Shown one piece after another: positions 1-12,700 of a DNA stretch of 64,000 nucleotides. A program made the translations under genes and the position numbers. Origin of the DNA: Tigriopus japonicus (Eukaryota > Arthropoda > Copepoda > Harpacticoida > Harpacticidae). Within the stretch, counting starts at the first letter, position 1. Each line of letters opens with the position of its first letter. The DNA lies in the NCBI GenBank assembly GCA_010645155.1, contig CM021318.1, positions 3,392,217-3,456,216 on the forward strand, written 5' to 3'. A model generated the notes under the pieces. It was not told the DNA's origin, did no database searches, and saw only the letters and a program-made list of their open reading frames with translations.

Positions 1-356
1 ATCTATCCTTTAACGAGCCTTTCAAACAGATTACAGGAACTACTCGAGATGAGTATGGCTATGAGCGAGAAGTGAGTGTCCGAGGTTGTCCCGTGATATC
101 CGGTCTTACCAACTTGGAACAGGGTTGCACGGAAACATCTTTCCAATGTGAGCACACATCTTGTTTTTAGTGTCTATAACAGCTTTTCTGGGCTAAATCA
201 TTTGTGAGTATTTCAGTGGCTGGAGTCGGTTGGATCCAGGGAAATCTTTGCTTCTGTGAGGGCCATTTGTGCAACAAGACCAATTGGAACACCCAAATAT
301 CGGTTTTGGTTATTCTCTCGTGTTTGTACTTCAGTTTGTTTTGGCATGGAAAATAA
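1..356 (+). CDS. Ly6/three-finger GPI-anchored protein, 3' part of gene
   Basis: The frame is open from base 3. The first exon runs from before the window to 147 (CAA T|gtgagc) and the second from 217 (tttcag|TGG) to the TAA at 354-356; the join keeps frame. The upstream exon contains VRGC and QGC cysteines. The last exon has CFCEGHLCN, the closing C-x-C-x4-CN signature of Ly6/uPAR and Quiver/Boudin-like domains. It is followed by about 20 hydrophobic residues and a short basic end (WHGK), as expected for a GPI-attachment signal. The protein would sit on the outer cell surface. An AATAAA overlaps the stop codon (352-357). The start, signal peptide and first cysteines lie outside the window, so the exact family member is unknown. 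An internal acceptor near base 30 cannot be excluded. Family assignment is by motif only. Confidence 0.6.
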
Positions 357-960
357 ATCCTTTCTATGTGAACCAATGTAAATAAGAGAGATTACTTTTG
401 AGAAACTAGATACCCTACACAGGAAACTTAAGGTGTTACATGGTTCATCAGAAATTCTATCACCTCTCCTTGGCTATTCAGGCCTCTTTTTGGTGCAAAA
501 TGATGATCGCATTTTCATACAAAATACAAAACGGGTTTCATACATAAGAATATAAGTAGCGGCTCCGAGAAATCTCGGTGGGAACGCTGATTTTTATGGT
601 GGTGCAAAATGGGTAATCGAGAACAAGTAAAATCCGTTAGAAAAAAGGAACAATTGTAGCCATACATTTTTAAGCCATAATTGCCAAAAGACGGGTGTGA
701 AATGCCAAATCGAAACACAAAGTACGCCAAAGGCAAAAATCTATCGTTTGTACTAAGACTATACTCGAACAGGGTTATTTCTACGTACTTTGGCTTATCA
801 TTCTATTATTGTACTATACTTAACTTCTAAATGTCCTCAACAACTGGCCTTCAGTATCCCTTTCCTGATCATTATGAAGAATTCGCGCAGTTTGGAAGCT
901 TTTCCACCCTGTGCCTAAAATCGCATGGATTCCAGAACTCTTAATTTGAGATTTGGAAGT

Positions 961-995
961 GACCCCTTGAGGCAAATTTCGAGGGGTCTTTTTTT
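961..995 (+). other. 7-bp hairpin followed by seven T
   Basis: GACCCCT at 961-967 pairs with AGGGGTC at 982-988, and seven T follow at 989-995. In bacteria this would be an intrinsic terminator. In this eukaryotic context it could be the end of a Pol III transcript or simply chance. No Pol III promoter boxes were recognised upstream. Confidence 0.3.
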
Positions 996-1275
996 GGTCG
1001 AATTGTATTCAAAAAAGGCAAATCAACAGACAAGTTGATAACCTCGAGCTAAAACCTCTTCCAACGTCTCAGTTCAAAGAGCGCCTTGTTCAACTTTTTG
1101 TATAGACGTCGAGGTTCAAAATTGTATTTCCAATGAGTACTATGGCATCCTGTTTATGTTCTTGCATCCTTTATGAGTAGTAAAAAGGTTTGGCTTTTCT
1201 TTCACATTTTATTGTGCAAAGCTGAATTCAAACTTGAAGTTTATTGTGCTGGAGAGCAACCAATATTGCCTTAGT

Positions 1276-1347
1276 CATGGACCTCTAGAGATATGGACGT
1301 TGGTCGGAAGCCAGATTTGATTTTGCCTGACCGAGAGCAGGCCGATT
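1276..1347 (+). repeat. Dispersed repeat, copy 1 (inverted relative to 4615-4685)
   Basis: This segment contains CTAGAGATATGGACGTTGG and GACCGAGAGCAGGCCGAT. Both occur in reverse complement at 4615-4685, with short indels between them. The two copies are 3.3 kb apart and could be the ends of one large element or two independent insertions. Confidence 0.6.
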
Positions 1348-2724
1348 GAAATGCAACTTAAGTGCTGGAATAATTCCTTTAAATAATGAATGAAACATTT
1401 CTTTTTAAACCAAAGGACTATGTAAGAGTTTTAAAGTATGACTGGTTCAACCATTCATGCACAAATAGTTTAAAAGTATGTCATACAATAATATTGTAAA
1501 CAGTGTAGGTGTCACTCAAGGCTTACTGTACTTCTGTTTATGTTGCTACTCTTGCTAATAATTTTATCAGTGTTTAGGACACATGTAAAAACGATTTGTG
1601 GTGTCTACTTATTGGCAAAAGACTTTCCAACCTATGATCATGTAAAGATGTTTCAAATGAACAAAACTTGACTTTACATTGGAACATATTCCTTATGGGT
1701 AGTTATAATGCAGAAGGCAAATTTGTCTAGAAACGCATTCCCAAATAAATTAAAACCTCTTAATGAGAGCGTTCCATCTGATGAAGTTGAGGAAACTTGA
1801 AAGAAAAGGTGCTCTAAGCCTTTGTCGATGTCAAGTGTCTCCAAGGAGGGAACTGATCTGTTTTGCAATGACGATAACCAAGAGCAAGATAACGAAGAGA
1901 AATTAGTTTCAAGGAAAGACCAAGGAAACGGAAGAAAATCGTCAATCAAGAAGCATGTCATGAAGCTTCGCACAAGCAAAGCTAGAATGTGATTTTGAAT
2001 TTTCAGCAAAATTTGTTTATTGCTTGATCAAGCAGCCAATGTAATTCGATATCTGTGAGAATGAGAAAACGACATTTAATGTCCACCTTAGGTAGCAAAA
2101 ATATTCGACGAGGAATTTACTGTGTTGACACTCTTTAACATTCAATATGTTAGTAGAATTTCTTAGTTTCCAATTGTGTTCCAAAATGGCACCTGTAACA
2201 CAATTCAATATCATATTTCGTGCCCAGGTCCTGGTGAAAACAAGCAATAGCTTATCCAGGATCTGAGGAATATACGTATGTCTTTTTGTGTTATATCTTT
2301 GTTATTTGAAGGCCACACCTCCATATTCATGATGTAACTAAAGAGACACAAAAATATTCCTGAAATAAATCATCATCATCATCATTATAAGTACATTGTT
2401 GCAAGTGCTTAATTGGTTCAAACTATCATAAGTACATAGTCTTTGAATCGACTATGTGAAATCACATTAATGTGATTTAAAACATGTTAAGTAAATCTTT
2501 ATGAAATTAGATGATGCTTAACTTCATGTGCTTATACTCCCTTGAAGATAATTCTTTTATCTCTCCAAAACTGCCACTTCTAAAAGTTGGTTTATTGTAT
2601 GGGAACCTCACAAAAGGTTATAAAGACTTTGTTTTCTTTACCTACAAATACAAAGAAATTGAGAAAATTTGCTTGGAAAGGTGTTTTGGTAAGTTATTTA
2701 AGTACATGTTGAAATGTTTGATTT

Positions 2725-2940
2725 GAAATTGCATATCAATCAAATTACTTTTCTTTGATTTCAGTCAAATTAATAAAATACATCAAACTCAAAATTGGTT
2801 TTCCACTAAATTCCAAAGCAATATTAGACACAGAGCACAATTAATGGCAACTTGACATCAATCAGATTATTTTTCCTAATTTCAGTTACATTAATAACAA
2901 TACACTTAAACTCAAGACACATTTTCCAATAAATTCATTG
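2725..2940. repeat. Diverged tandem duplication, period about 122 bp
   Basis: The block beginning with ATCAATCAAATTAC near 2735 recurs at about 2857 in diverged form (ATCAATCAGATTAT). The following TTTCAGT...ACATTAATAA and ...TTTTCC..TAAATTC segments are also shared. Confidence 0.55.
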
Positions 2941-3084
2941 TTTGAATCAAATTCATTATTTCTATTTTGCAATATAGTTCATCCTCTACCACAACACTTA
3001 TTTTGACACTATATGAGGTTCAGAGCTGATTTTTTGGTTTGGATTGCTTTAACCTTTCATGCCTCTAATGTTAAAGGATAGCAC

Positions 3085-3910
3085 TTTCCTTAAAGGCATG
3101 TAAAAATCACTTACAACTTTCATGCATTTGAGCATGCTCATTGAACTTGCACACAATCAGAACACATTTTCATATCACAACTTTAGAAAAAGTCATATGG
3201 GTGCACATGAAAGAGATCACTGCCTTGAGGTGTTTAGTTAGTTATGTGATATTTTTCTTCATAGCTTTGCTTTTTTATTGGAATCCAAGAAGCAATTAGA
3301 CACAAGTAGGTCTTGTGTCAGGTCTCATCATGGAAAATCAAGTATCAAAGTAACAGCTATTTTCCAAACAAGTTCCCAACTTAAGGGGAATGAATAAGTC
3401 ATTGCTTGGGAAACTACAAAATTAAAAAAGTATTTCAAATTTCAACAACAATTTCAAGCCTTAGTGTTTTTCACATTGGTAGGATTACACTGTCCCCCTT
3501 AGTTAGGTGTGAAAGGTATGTGAATTCACTTCCAGTTTTCAAACACATCAGCATGCTCATTTAAACTTGCACACAATAAGGAACACATTTTGCTATTACA
3601 ACTTCAAGACAAGTCCTAGAAGTACAAGTGAAAAATATAACTATCTAAGGGTTGATTAGTTTTATATGTTACTTTCTTCATAGCTTTGTTTTTCATTAGA
3701 ATCCAAGAGGCAAGTAGACACAAGTATCTTTGTACCACGGAAAATCAAGTTCTGAAGTATGAAATATCTTCCAAGCAATAAGATGTTCTCAACTTAAGGG
3801 AACTTTATTAGTCACTGTTTGAGAAACTAATTTTTCAAAAAGTATTTCAAATTTTACATCTATTTCAAGCCTTGTGTTTTTCACACATGTGGCATTACAC
3901 CATTCCACCT
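3085..3910. repeat. Diverged tandem duplication, period about 415 bp
   Basis: Two adjacent units (about 3085-3500 and 3505-3910) share, in the same order, GCATGCTCATT, TTGCACACAAT, TTCTTCATAGCTTTG, GACACAAGTA, GGAAAATCAAGT, AGTATTTCAAATTT and GTGTTTTTCACA. Offsets between paired landmarks are 412-419 bases. No coding potential was seen. Confidence 0.75.
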
Positions 3911-4614
3911 AGTTGTTTGATCATTCTGGTCAAAAGTTAAACTTGTCAAATAGTATGAAAATTGGGGTCAGTACTCACTCTATCTCTCTCTCTCTCTGTT
4001 GAGCTATGTGGTTTGGGCTAAAGCAAAACAAGTCTTCCCTTGTATCTTCAAATGCAAAAGAGAAAAAAATCAATCCTTACCAAGAAAAAAATGAAGGAGC
4101 AAACCCTCTATGGATGAAAAAGTATCACAATTTCAGCATTGATTTACACTTCACCAAAACAATTCTTGAGATCATTTAAAACCACCGATTCTGCAGTTTT
4201 AAAAGTAACTTGATGCACCTGCTTGGTCACTGGTGCTAGAAAATCCTTGGACATAGGCACTTATGTGAATCAAGATGATATTTCTTGCCAATGAAGTTTT
4301 TAATTAGGCCACAAACATTTAGAAGAGACACTATGTTTACAACTGCATGAAGCGATTCTCAAGTGATGCCACTTCATGTCTTAAGAAGCCAGTTGAAATT
4401 ATGATGTGAAATTTACTCAATAATCCAAATCATAGTATTTTGGGTTTAAACTGTCAATTTTTTGCAAATTGACACTCAAGTATGAATAAAAAATATATTT
4501 TTTTCTTTGATGCTATCAGAACCGGAGGCTTGATTAGCAGAGATTTTTCTCGCAAACCTGGGCATTTTTCTGAGCTCACTTGGCTCCTTGTTATGGCGGC
4601 AAATTCAAACCATT

Positions 4615-4685
4615 TTGACATCGGCCTGCTCTCGGTCAGGCCATTTTTCCGACCAACGTCCATATCTCTAGATGTCCGTGCCTTA
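4615..4685 (-). repeat. Dispersed repeat, copy 2 (inverted relative to 1276-1347)
   Basis: Reverse-complement partner of the segment at 1276-1347. It lies inside a 169-codon open frame (4482-4991) that has no recognisable domain and is probably fortuitous, because part of it is this repeat. Confidence 0.6.
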
Positions 4686-6535
4686 GTTTGTCACACTAAC
4701 GAAACAAAATGCATCATGCTAAAGGCTTCATTCCCTTCCTTTTTGAGGGTGTCTGAAAATATCACTCTGAGTGAGCCAGGCAGTGGCCTTGCCTTTTCTC
4801 TTTTTATCTCTCATCTCTTCGGCTTGTTAAGGGTGACTGATAGAAAGTCTAAAGGTTTGTATTTTAAATTTTCAATGACATTGGAATTAGCCGAATTTAT
4901 GACTTTTTGGCATGTTAACATCAAATATGAGCACCAACTTCTGTTATTTCGACCTAATTACCGGTTCTTTCTAGGCCCTGGGGTGTTGTGAGAGCCATTC
5001 AAACTTACTAATATGTCAATACTATTATTCGACTTTTAAACCAACGGTCTTGCGCCTCCTGCCACCAGATGTCGTGCATCAGGACCGAATCGTGACAGTC
5101 TATGATATTTAGGACTTTCAAATGTTAGAAATGAGTATATGTTTTCTATCGATTTAAATCAGAGTAAAGAAAAAAGAGATCAATGAATAATCAGGGTTGG
5201 TTGAATCCCGTCAGGTTTTACATTTACATTTGACCGCCTAAGCGGTTTTTTTTTTCAAAGTAAGCGGCCTTTTTGCCTCGACGAAAATGTTTGGTAGTGA
5301 TTTGCTCCGTTAAAAACGGCACAAAAATGTAAAGTCTGGTTTAATTTTTTTTAGAGCTCTGATTTCAATAACAAGCCTGCACCCAATTTTTCGGGGAAAA
5401 ATAACTGTTGGTTTCTCTCAGCCTTTACGTCCTGAAAATTGTCAGACACTTTCTATTGGTTCTGATTGCAATTCAATGTGTTTAGAAAAAAATCACTTCA
5501 GGGCCGTGGGAAAGTTTGATCACTTTTTTCCTCGACCACCAACAATCAAGTTTGAAGAAAGTGGTTGTTCAAAATGGTCAACACTTTGAAAGTCTGCAGA
5601 AAGATTCTGCTTTCTCTTTGATTTATTTTGTACGAAAACCATGCACTTTCTCCTTGCGGTCTCAATCTTCATCGTCCTTGAAAGAGAGCCTCTGAAAGTT
5701 GGAGGTCACCGAGGATTCGTCTTGCCTCATTCGTCACCAACAATTCCGAGGTTGACAAGTTAATGCGTTTTAAAAACGTTTTATTTGCTATCCACATCCA
5801 TCATGCTTGAATCTTAATATGTTAGACTGAATATCTAACGTGGCAAGGAAGTGTTTAGTTCGGGCTGTAATTTCATTTGCAAATGTGATACCTGAGAGAA
5901 TGTTTTTGGTTTGTCGCTACATCAAGTGTGATGAAAAAAGATCAACTTGAGATCTGCTTTTGTACACAAAAGTGACATTTGAAAGCCTTCTCGAGATGCG
6001 ATGAGATATCAAAATCCTTTTGACACTCCCATAAAAAGCGCAGTCAAAAAACACTGGGATCACCTAGAATCTCGGAACTGTGAAATTGGCCCAATTCGGG
6101 TGAAGCCAGTCGAGATTTATCCGTTTCAATTCGTTTTATGAGGATTGATCCAACTTTGCCCTGAACTGAACACGAATGAATGGCCAAGGTCAAAGACCAA
6201 AAATACTACAGTGGCCACCATTTTAGGTGTCCTCCATGGCATTCTTTCGTCATTCCAAGCCTCGCAAGCCCAAGGTTCTCATAAACAAAAACATATTTTA
6301 CCCGGATTGAGGGCCTTGCTTGTTGTCCCAGATGATGCCTTCATATCATTCTCAAGCATGAAACCCACCCACACCCAAAAAAGGACCTTGAGAATACATA
6401 TCATGGCATGTGGAACCAACAACAAAGAGCCTTCTAAAGGGGTTATTTTGGTCAACCCAAGGGAGTTCGATCATACATCTTTAATAAATAGAGTGCATGA
6501 AAGGGAGCAAATAAATTTCCTCAAGCGTAACTTAC

Positions 6536-6746
6536 CCACAACTTGCAGTAAGTAGGCCTTGCTCCGTTTGGGTTCGGTATTGATTTGGCATTCATAGATC
6601 CCGGAATCTTCCACTTGTGCATTTCTCAGCTTGAGGATCCAATTGTCACTGGCCCTGGAATGCTCAATGGAAAACCGCTTATCCGTGGTGTAGACAATTT
6701 TCCCCATGGTCAGGATATGGATATCGGCCTTGCGGATCCAAGACAC
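6536..6746 (-). CDS. dpr-like gene, exon 3 (C-terminal half of Ig domain 1)
   Basis: 211 bases, phase 0 in and phase 1 out. It encodes VSWIRKADIHIL through YECQ and LLQVVG, covering Ig strands C to G including the core Trp and the second disulfide Cys. Flanking acceptor tgttccag and donor GTAAGT are both strong. Confidence 0.85.
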
Positions 6747-9700
6747 CTGGAACACAAAGAGAGGAGAAATTGGATCATCAATAACACACTTCCAATGGAG
6801 AAAAGAGAGTCCATCATCTTCGAAATCCATATCCATCCCAACTGGCAGCCACTCGTTTTGACATTTATGGAAATTTGAGGGTTCTTTGGGCTCAAATCAA
6901 CGTCGTACCAATGGATGAAAAAGAAGGAAGAAGAGCATGGGACACAGGGAAAGCTTTGGTCTTTCCGTTCCATAACAATAAAGAAGCGCCTTCGACCCTG
7001 TAACATCGGGAAGGCCAATTGTCTCAAATGGATTTCCAAGGGCTCAGTTTCTCAAATGAACTCGCTTCATCTCCGTCTACGTAGTGCTGTGTGTAGGGTA
7101 GGAAAAAGAAAGAGAGAAAGAGGCAACAATCCAAATTGGATCTGTGGGACCACGGAAATGGTTCAGATGCTTTAAACTGGGTTTTAGAATTGGTGGGAGA
7201 TTAGCCTCGGATTGGACTTTTGTTTACCCCTCATTCCTTAGAACAGAACAGATACTTTTAAAACTTTCTTGATCATAAAAAATAGGTCTAAGGTAACAAC
7301 CTCTCCCAAACAGGGAGGCCCATGAAATTGTATACAGACAAACATTTTACTTGAAGCGAGATGCTTTTGAGATGCTTTCCCCAAAAATGTTTGCTTTTAA
7401 TCTTATTCCTCCGACATTCAACAAATTCTAGAAATTACTTTGGAGGTGAAAATTTAGGAGTTTGTATTTTTTAGTCCTCCCTATACATACACGTGAAGTC
7501 GGAAATTTACATTGAATTTAGAAGTCTCCCGATAAAGGTTAGATTTCCGTGAAGCCAGCGTAGAATGATAACATTTTACGATAAACCAACAAACATACGA
7601 AGATGATAGCCCTTTTTTAACATCTAGAAGTTTGGTCGTTTTTACATAATATACCAAATCTGACGTCAAAGGTATTTTGAGCCATTGGTCTTGCCTTAAA
7701 AAAGAATGACTTTCGTCACTGCTTAACTTCAGATTATGAGAGGCGAAGATGCAAAGGGACGGATTGTCATTTCTTTTGCTGCATTTGACATTGCAGATTA
7801 TGCACAATCGCTCTCCAAAGGCATTTCCAAGGGTGCTTACATTAATTCAATACCATCTTTTTCTATTGAATTGGCAGCCCCAGCTTTGGCCTTGGAAGTC
7901 AGGCCTTCCAAAACGAGCCTTGCATGTTCAGAACCGGACTGAGCAAATTTGGCACATTTTTTCCAGCCTCCTTTAAGAGTGGGTTCCTTTACACTGAGAT
8001 TGAAAACAAGGTCCCAAATACATGCATTTATTTGGACAAGAAGCACTGAAAACTGGAGTGGGAGACTAACAGTGAGAATTATGATTTTTAGAAGGATTAA
8101 TTCAATTGCGTTCTTCTGCAAACGAGACCTTGCCTGTATTAAGTAGACGACATATTTCAAATTTCAGCTCATTCGAATGTCGGAGTGAAAAGTTATGCCT
8201 TCTCAAACTTATGTACTGAAGAGAGCATAGAATGAATGAATTCGCCCTTTTGTGGTAAAACAATTACCAGAAAAGGGCTAGTTTATTCATTCTCGGTAGG
8301 ATTTGCACTGAACTTTGAGAGTATATCTTACATCCGACGTTTGATTGAGCTGAAAATTGAAATATTTTTATCAACATAGGCAAGGTCTTATTTGTAGAAG
8401 AGCGAAATTGAACTGTTCTTAGTGGAAATTATGATTCCTCTCGTTAGCCTCCCAGTCCAGTGAAATGCAGTGGTTCTTGGTTTGAAAGACACATTTCTCT
8501 TTCAATTGAAGGTTCCCAAGCCTCTCTTTTTGAAACACCTGTTCAAAATGAAATGTCATATTGCCAGCTTCAATCTTATTCTCTTGTTATTTCAATCAAC
8601 TAATCAAAGACCAAAAACTTTCAATATCCAAAGTAATGATCAAACATGTTGCGAATAAAAAAGGAACCAACCACGAAAAGTTTGCTTTTAGAGTAATTTT
8701 CCAAAACATCCCACCACTATTGTCAAGATGAAAACACAAAGTTCCGATCGCTTTCAGATCAAATGTGGATGAATGAAGTTCATCTGACGGGGTTCCTGAT
8801 CGTAAAACCATCAGCAAGATTTGGAGAGTTCACTCGACTTTTGGTGCTGACAATGCTCGTCAAAGCAACTTGGCTCTTCTTAATCTGAAGGAGTTTGATG
8901 TTATACCCCTAAAATCCCATGGGAATGCCCTTTCGCTCCGTTAAGGGGGATAGGATCAAAGGTATGGAACCTCAACATGGTCTCAGACTAAATGACGACT
9001 TGATTGCGATAGCGTTGTTTAGTAACTCGTTGGTTGACCGGATTAATATCGAGAAACTGCCAAATCCTCGGGTATAGGACCACTCTGACTACCAAGAACC
9101 CTTCTCTTACTCTCTCTCCATATTGTTATGTACTAGAATGAACCACCACATTGAGGACAAGGGGAAGTGGAATGACTGCACCATCAAATTTGCTAAATAG
9201 GCCAACTAAGGAGATTCAAGGCGAAAAAACTTGAGGGGACGGAAGTTTCTTCACGGGATTCAAGCAAGGATGGAAACGAAGAAATGACAAGGAAACTGCC
9301 CCCTCCTCCTGCTATACTGTACCCTCCATTCATTTCCAAAAGTACAGAGGACATGGTGAACCACTTTCTCTGAGGCTATATCTATGGGTAATACTGCGAA
9401 AAAGTGCCCCACTCAACTCTCATGAAGGCCCATCTGGGCCAGGATCTGGTCTAATCTCTCGTGGAATGGGAAGTCGGATGAAATTTTTGGGCTTCGAAAT
9501 AGAAGTGGGAGGATTTAACAAGCCATTTAGATCTAAATTGGCAATTACATCTTCAAATGAAACAACGAGCTTTCAACTTGAGGTTTCTGTTGCGAGGATC
9601 CGCGCGATCCCTTTGTTTGGGTGCGATGCATTATAAATCGCCCGCAGATTAACACCAGTGATAAAAGACGATACTTTCGAACTTGAACTTGAGAGCGTTG

Positions 9701-12700
9701 AAAATCCAAGAGCCAGTGTGAACTTTTTTATGTGCAAGGATTTTTAAGTCACAATGCGTTTCTAGCAGAGGACAAAACGTTGTTGAAATCAGTAAATTTT
9801 GTTTTTGGAGGTATTTACTGATATTTTTTAGGCTTATCCGCTTTTCTATATAACCGCTTTCTCCCTTACTCCCCATAAACCTTGTTCGAGAACTCCAGTT
9901 GACAGAAACCGAAATTGTCGGTTTAAAGGTTCAAGTAAAGAACCCACAGATCATATAATGACTAGATGTCGCATTGGCCCGTACCGTCGGCGAGAGGAAA
10001 GTGACAGCACTTGGCCCAGCTGCGCTAGCTTCAAAATCTCAGGGCGACCGCGTGGTCAGAAGTAACGACGTTTGCTCGCGTCGAGAACAAAGTATGTACG
10101 GTACGTTGAGTTTGTTCAGGATTTGGCCACGCTGGCAAAATTTTGAAAAGTTCGAAATTCCCACCATTTTAGGGTGTAGTGTTATGTACCAGCTGATGAA
10201 GCAAAGTTGTCCACCTTTTTCTCGCACGAAGCAAGGTCTAGCCATTATATGGTCTGTGAAAGAACCTCATGTGAAAGAAGCGTCAACTCCGTCACGTTGT
10301 TTGGCTTTTTTGAAGCTTCAAATGTTTGCTGCTGTTGCAAATATCAAAGTTGCTTTTGCCTCTGGACAATGATCGCTCTGGTATTGGATAAACTCGATAT
10401 GTTCTCAATTTTAGCACAAGTAACATGTTACTAGAGCAAACTCATCCTGTCAATGAAATTTCGGCTGCAGACAAGGGAAAAGTTTTGAACAGAGGAAAAC
10501 GATAGAACAATTCATCAAATCACTGAAAGGGCGAGGAAACTTTCCGTTTTCCTGACATCGCCATTCTCAGTCTCCTTCAATCCGGGAAAAATCCAAAGTA
10601 TAGTTTTCTGACGCAATGATATCGAAAAAGTACACCCTACATGTAAGTTCTACACCCTTTTTAATCATACAAGAAAAAAATATGGACTCAAAAATGACTT
10701 TGAACATTGTGTTATGGTATCAAATGGGTTTGGAGCGGACATGAGACATTAACTGATGTTGTCGAATTGTGAGCAGAGTTAGGGGATGATCCCGTTCTAT
10801 CTTGACTTGATCTTGATTTATTGGAGCAAAACCCATCCCTGATGCCCCATTTATAGATGTCATTTTTCCCTTGTTACAAAGGTGGCATGTTTTGAAGAAA
10901 TCCAAGGGGAAAGGGTGAAATTGGGGCAATCTCAAATGGAGACAGATGGAACAAAAGGGAGTGGAGGGAAAAATGAAATCATACCTATGAAGTTGGCTTC
11001 AATGCAAAAAAAAACTTGGTTCTAGCGTTTAGAATTTCTTACCGCTCTGTCATCCAGATTTCGAACTCGGCATTCCAAGATTGCAATTCGATCGGCTGCA
11101 ACAACGACTTTGGTATGCGTGTTGTTGATAAATATTGGCGGACTACGTCTGTCAATTTCGTCATAATCTTCCGTGATGTCATCTTGTGATCGTCTTATTC
11201 CACCTAAAAAAGAAGCCAAATTTGTTAAATGAAAGCTTTCTTACGTCAAATATTCCACTACCTTTACCATTACCACAAGAACAAAATGGCAATCCAAGCT
11301 GAAAATAATTATACCCAATAAAAGAACATATTTTGGTTTAAAAATATTTTTGATAGTGATCAAAGGATGAACTTTGTGCCTAAATTCTCTTGATCTAAGA
11401 ATGAGTCTCGAAATATGTAAACGTTGTTGCAAACCAACAATAATCGTACTTCCAACTTTGACTTAAAAATAGTTTTCCCCTGATTATAATTAGAAATGAT
11501 GTAATGGTGGCTTTTTTCATACGAGTGATTTTTAATGTTAGATTAATGCTACATATTTATTTTTTGGATTGTGGGTGCGAAGTTCGAAGGTTCGATCCTC
11601 GCCAGGCAAGCAAAGCCAGTCATCACATCATCCAGTTTTTCCGATTGGCAATCTCTTGTCTGGTATCAGATTGGTTCTCCGTCTGTGGGTGTGAAATAAC
11701 GTCTAAAAGTTTCTTTGAGAAAGTTCGGGGAGGAGAATCGAACCTAGGACTTCTCTTACTGCAGGAAACTGCGCAAACCACGACACCACGTCTACTTAAA
11801 TATGAAGTGAAGGACATTTTTCCTTTAATCAGCTTGGGCTGAACATAGCAGCATTATTTTTTGTCACTCTTTATCAAACTAATACGATTATTAAACATCT
11901 TTGATTCAAAATGTATCCAAAGCATGTGTGAAGGTGAAAGGATCAAATCAAACTTGTCCATAATTGTCTTATTGAGTTGTTATAGCGACCTCTATTGAGT
12001 AAACCTTGACCAACTTAATATCTTGGTTTATAAAACCTATTTATTTTTGGACTTGCTCACGATCATGTTGTTTCAGTCGTTGAGAATAAATATTTTGGGT
12101 TGAAAGTAAGAGAGTGTGCCAAAAGTCAGATTGGTCCATGAACATAGTTGCTGAGCTTGCTTTCAATAGCTTTTCTTGTAGTTCCTGGAAGGCAAATGCG
12201 GAACAAAGTGTTCCTAGAGCTCGAATGCCGAGCCGTAGCCGTTCCAAGTTTCATAATATACAAAACATTGTGGTGGGAACCACCACCAAGTTGATGAGGA
12301 AGGCCATTTGTCACTCGGTCCAAATCCGCAATGGCCACTTGTTTTATTTTAAACAGAACCTCGTGCATATCTAGAGGAAACCTTTTCCTAGTTTGATATG
12401 ATTTTGGCCTTGTCCTTTGCCAAGAATGGCACATTGTTCCCACTTTGTCATATGGAAAAGGCGGACCTCCTCAATCCGACAAGAGAAGTTCCTTATGTAG
12501 TCAGATCCTGGATTTCGCCATTTCACGCTTGCCTGAATCCGTGCTTGGAATGGACGGCCCACATTTCTGTGCAACGATAGATTCAGAATTTGGGTTTTTT
12601 TCGTTGTGAAATATGAGCAATTCCACATAAGACCGTCACTTAGTGTCAATGGGAACTCTTTTTCCCCCGTTGACGATCAAGGATTGCAATGTGACCACCA

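Larger units (their letters stand above)
357..6535. other. Long stretch without a recognised exon
   Basis: AT-rich sequence in which I see no protein-coding exon I can defend. It holds old tandem duplications (2725-2940 and 3085-3910), a repeat present in two opposite orientations (1276-1347 and 4615-4685), short CT and CAT microsatellites (near 3984 and 2370) and a short hairpin with a T run (961-995). The second Ig domain expected of the dpr-like gene was searched for on the minus strand here and not found. Confidence 0.5.

Noticed and set aside
4482..4991. 169-codon plus-strand ORF
   Set aside because: It overlaps the dispersed repeat at 4615-4685, shows no domain and has AT-driven composition; treated as chance.
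5651..5766. 38-codon ORF beginning MHFLLAVSIFIV
   Set aside because: Signal-peptide-like start, but too short and without splice or homology support.
6145..6555. 136-codon plus-strand ORF
   Set aside because: Partly antisense to the dpr-like exon 3 and its donor; no domain.
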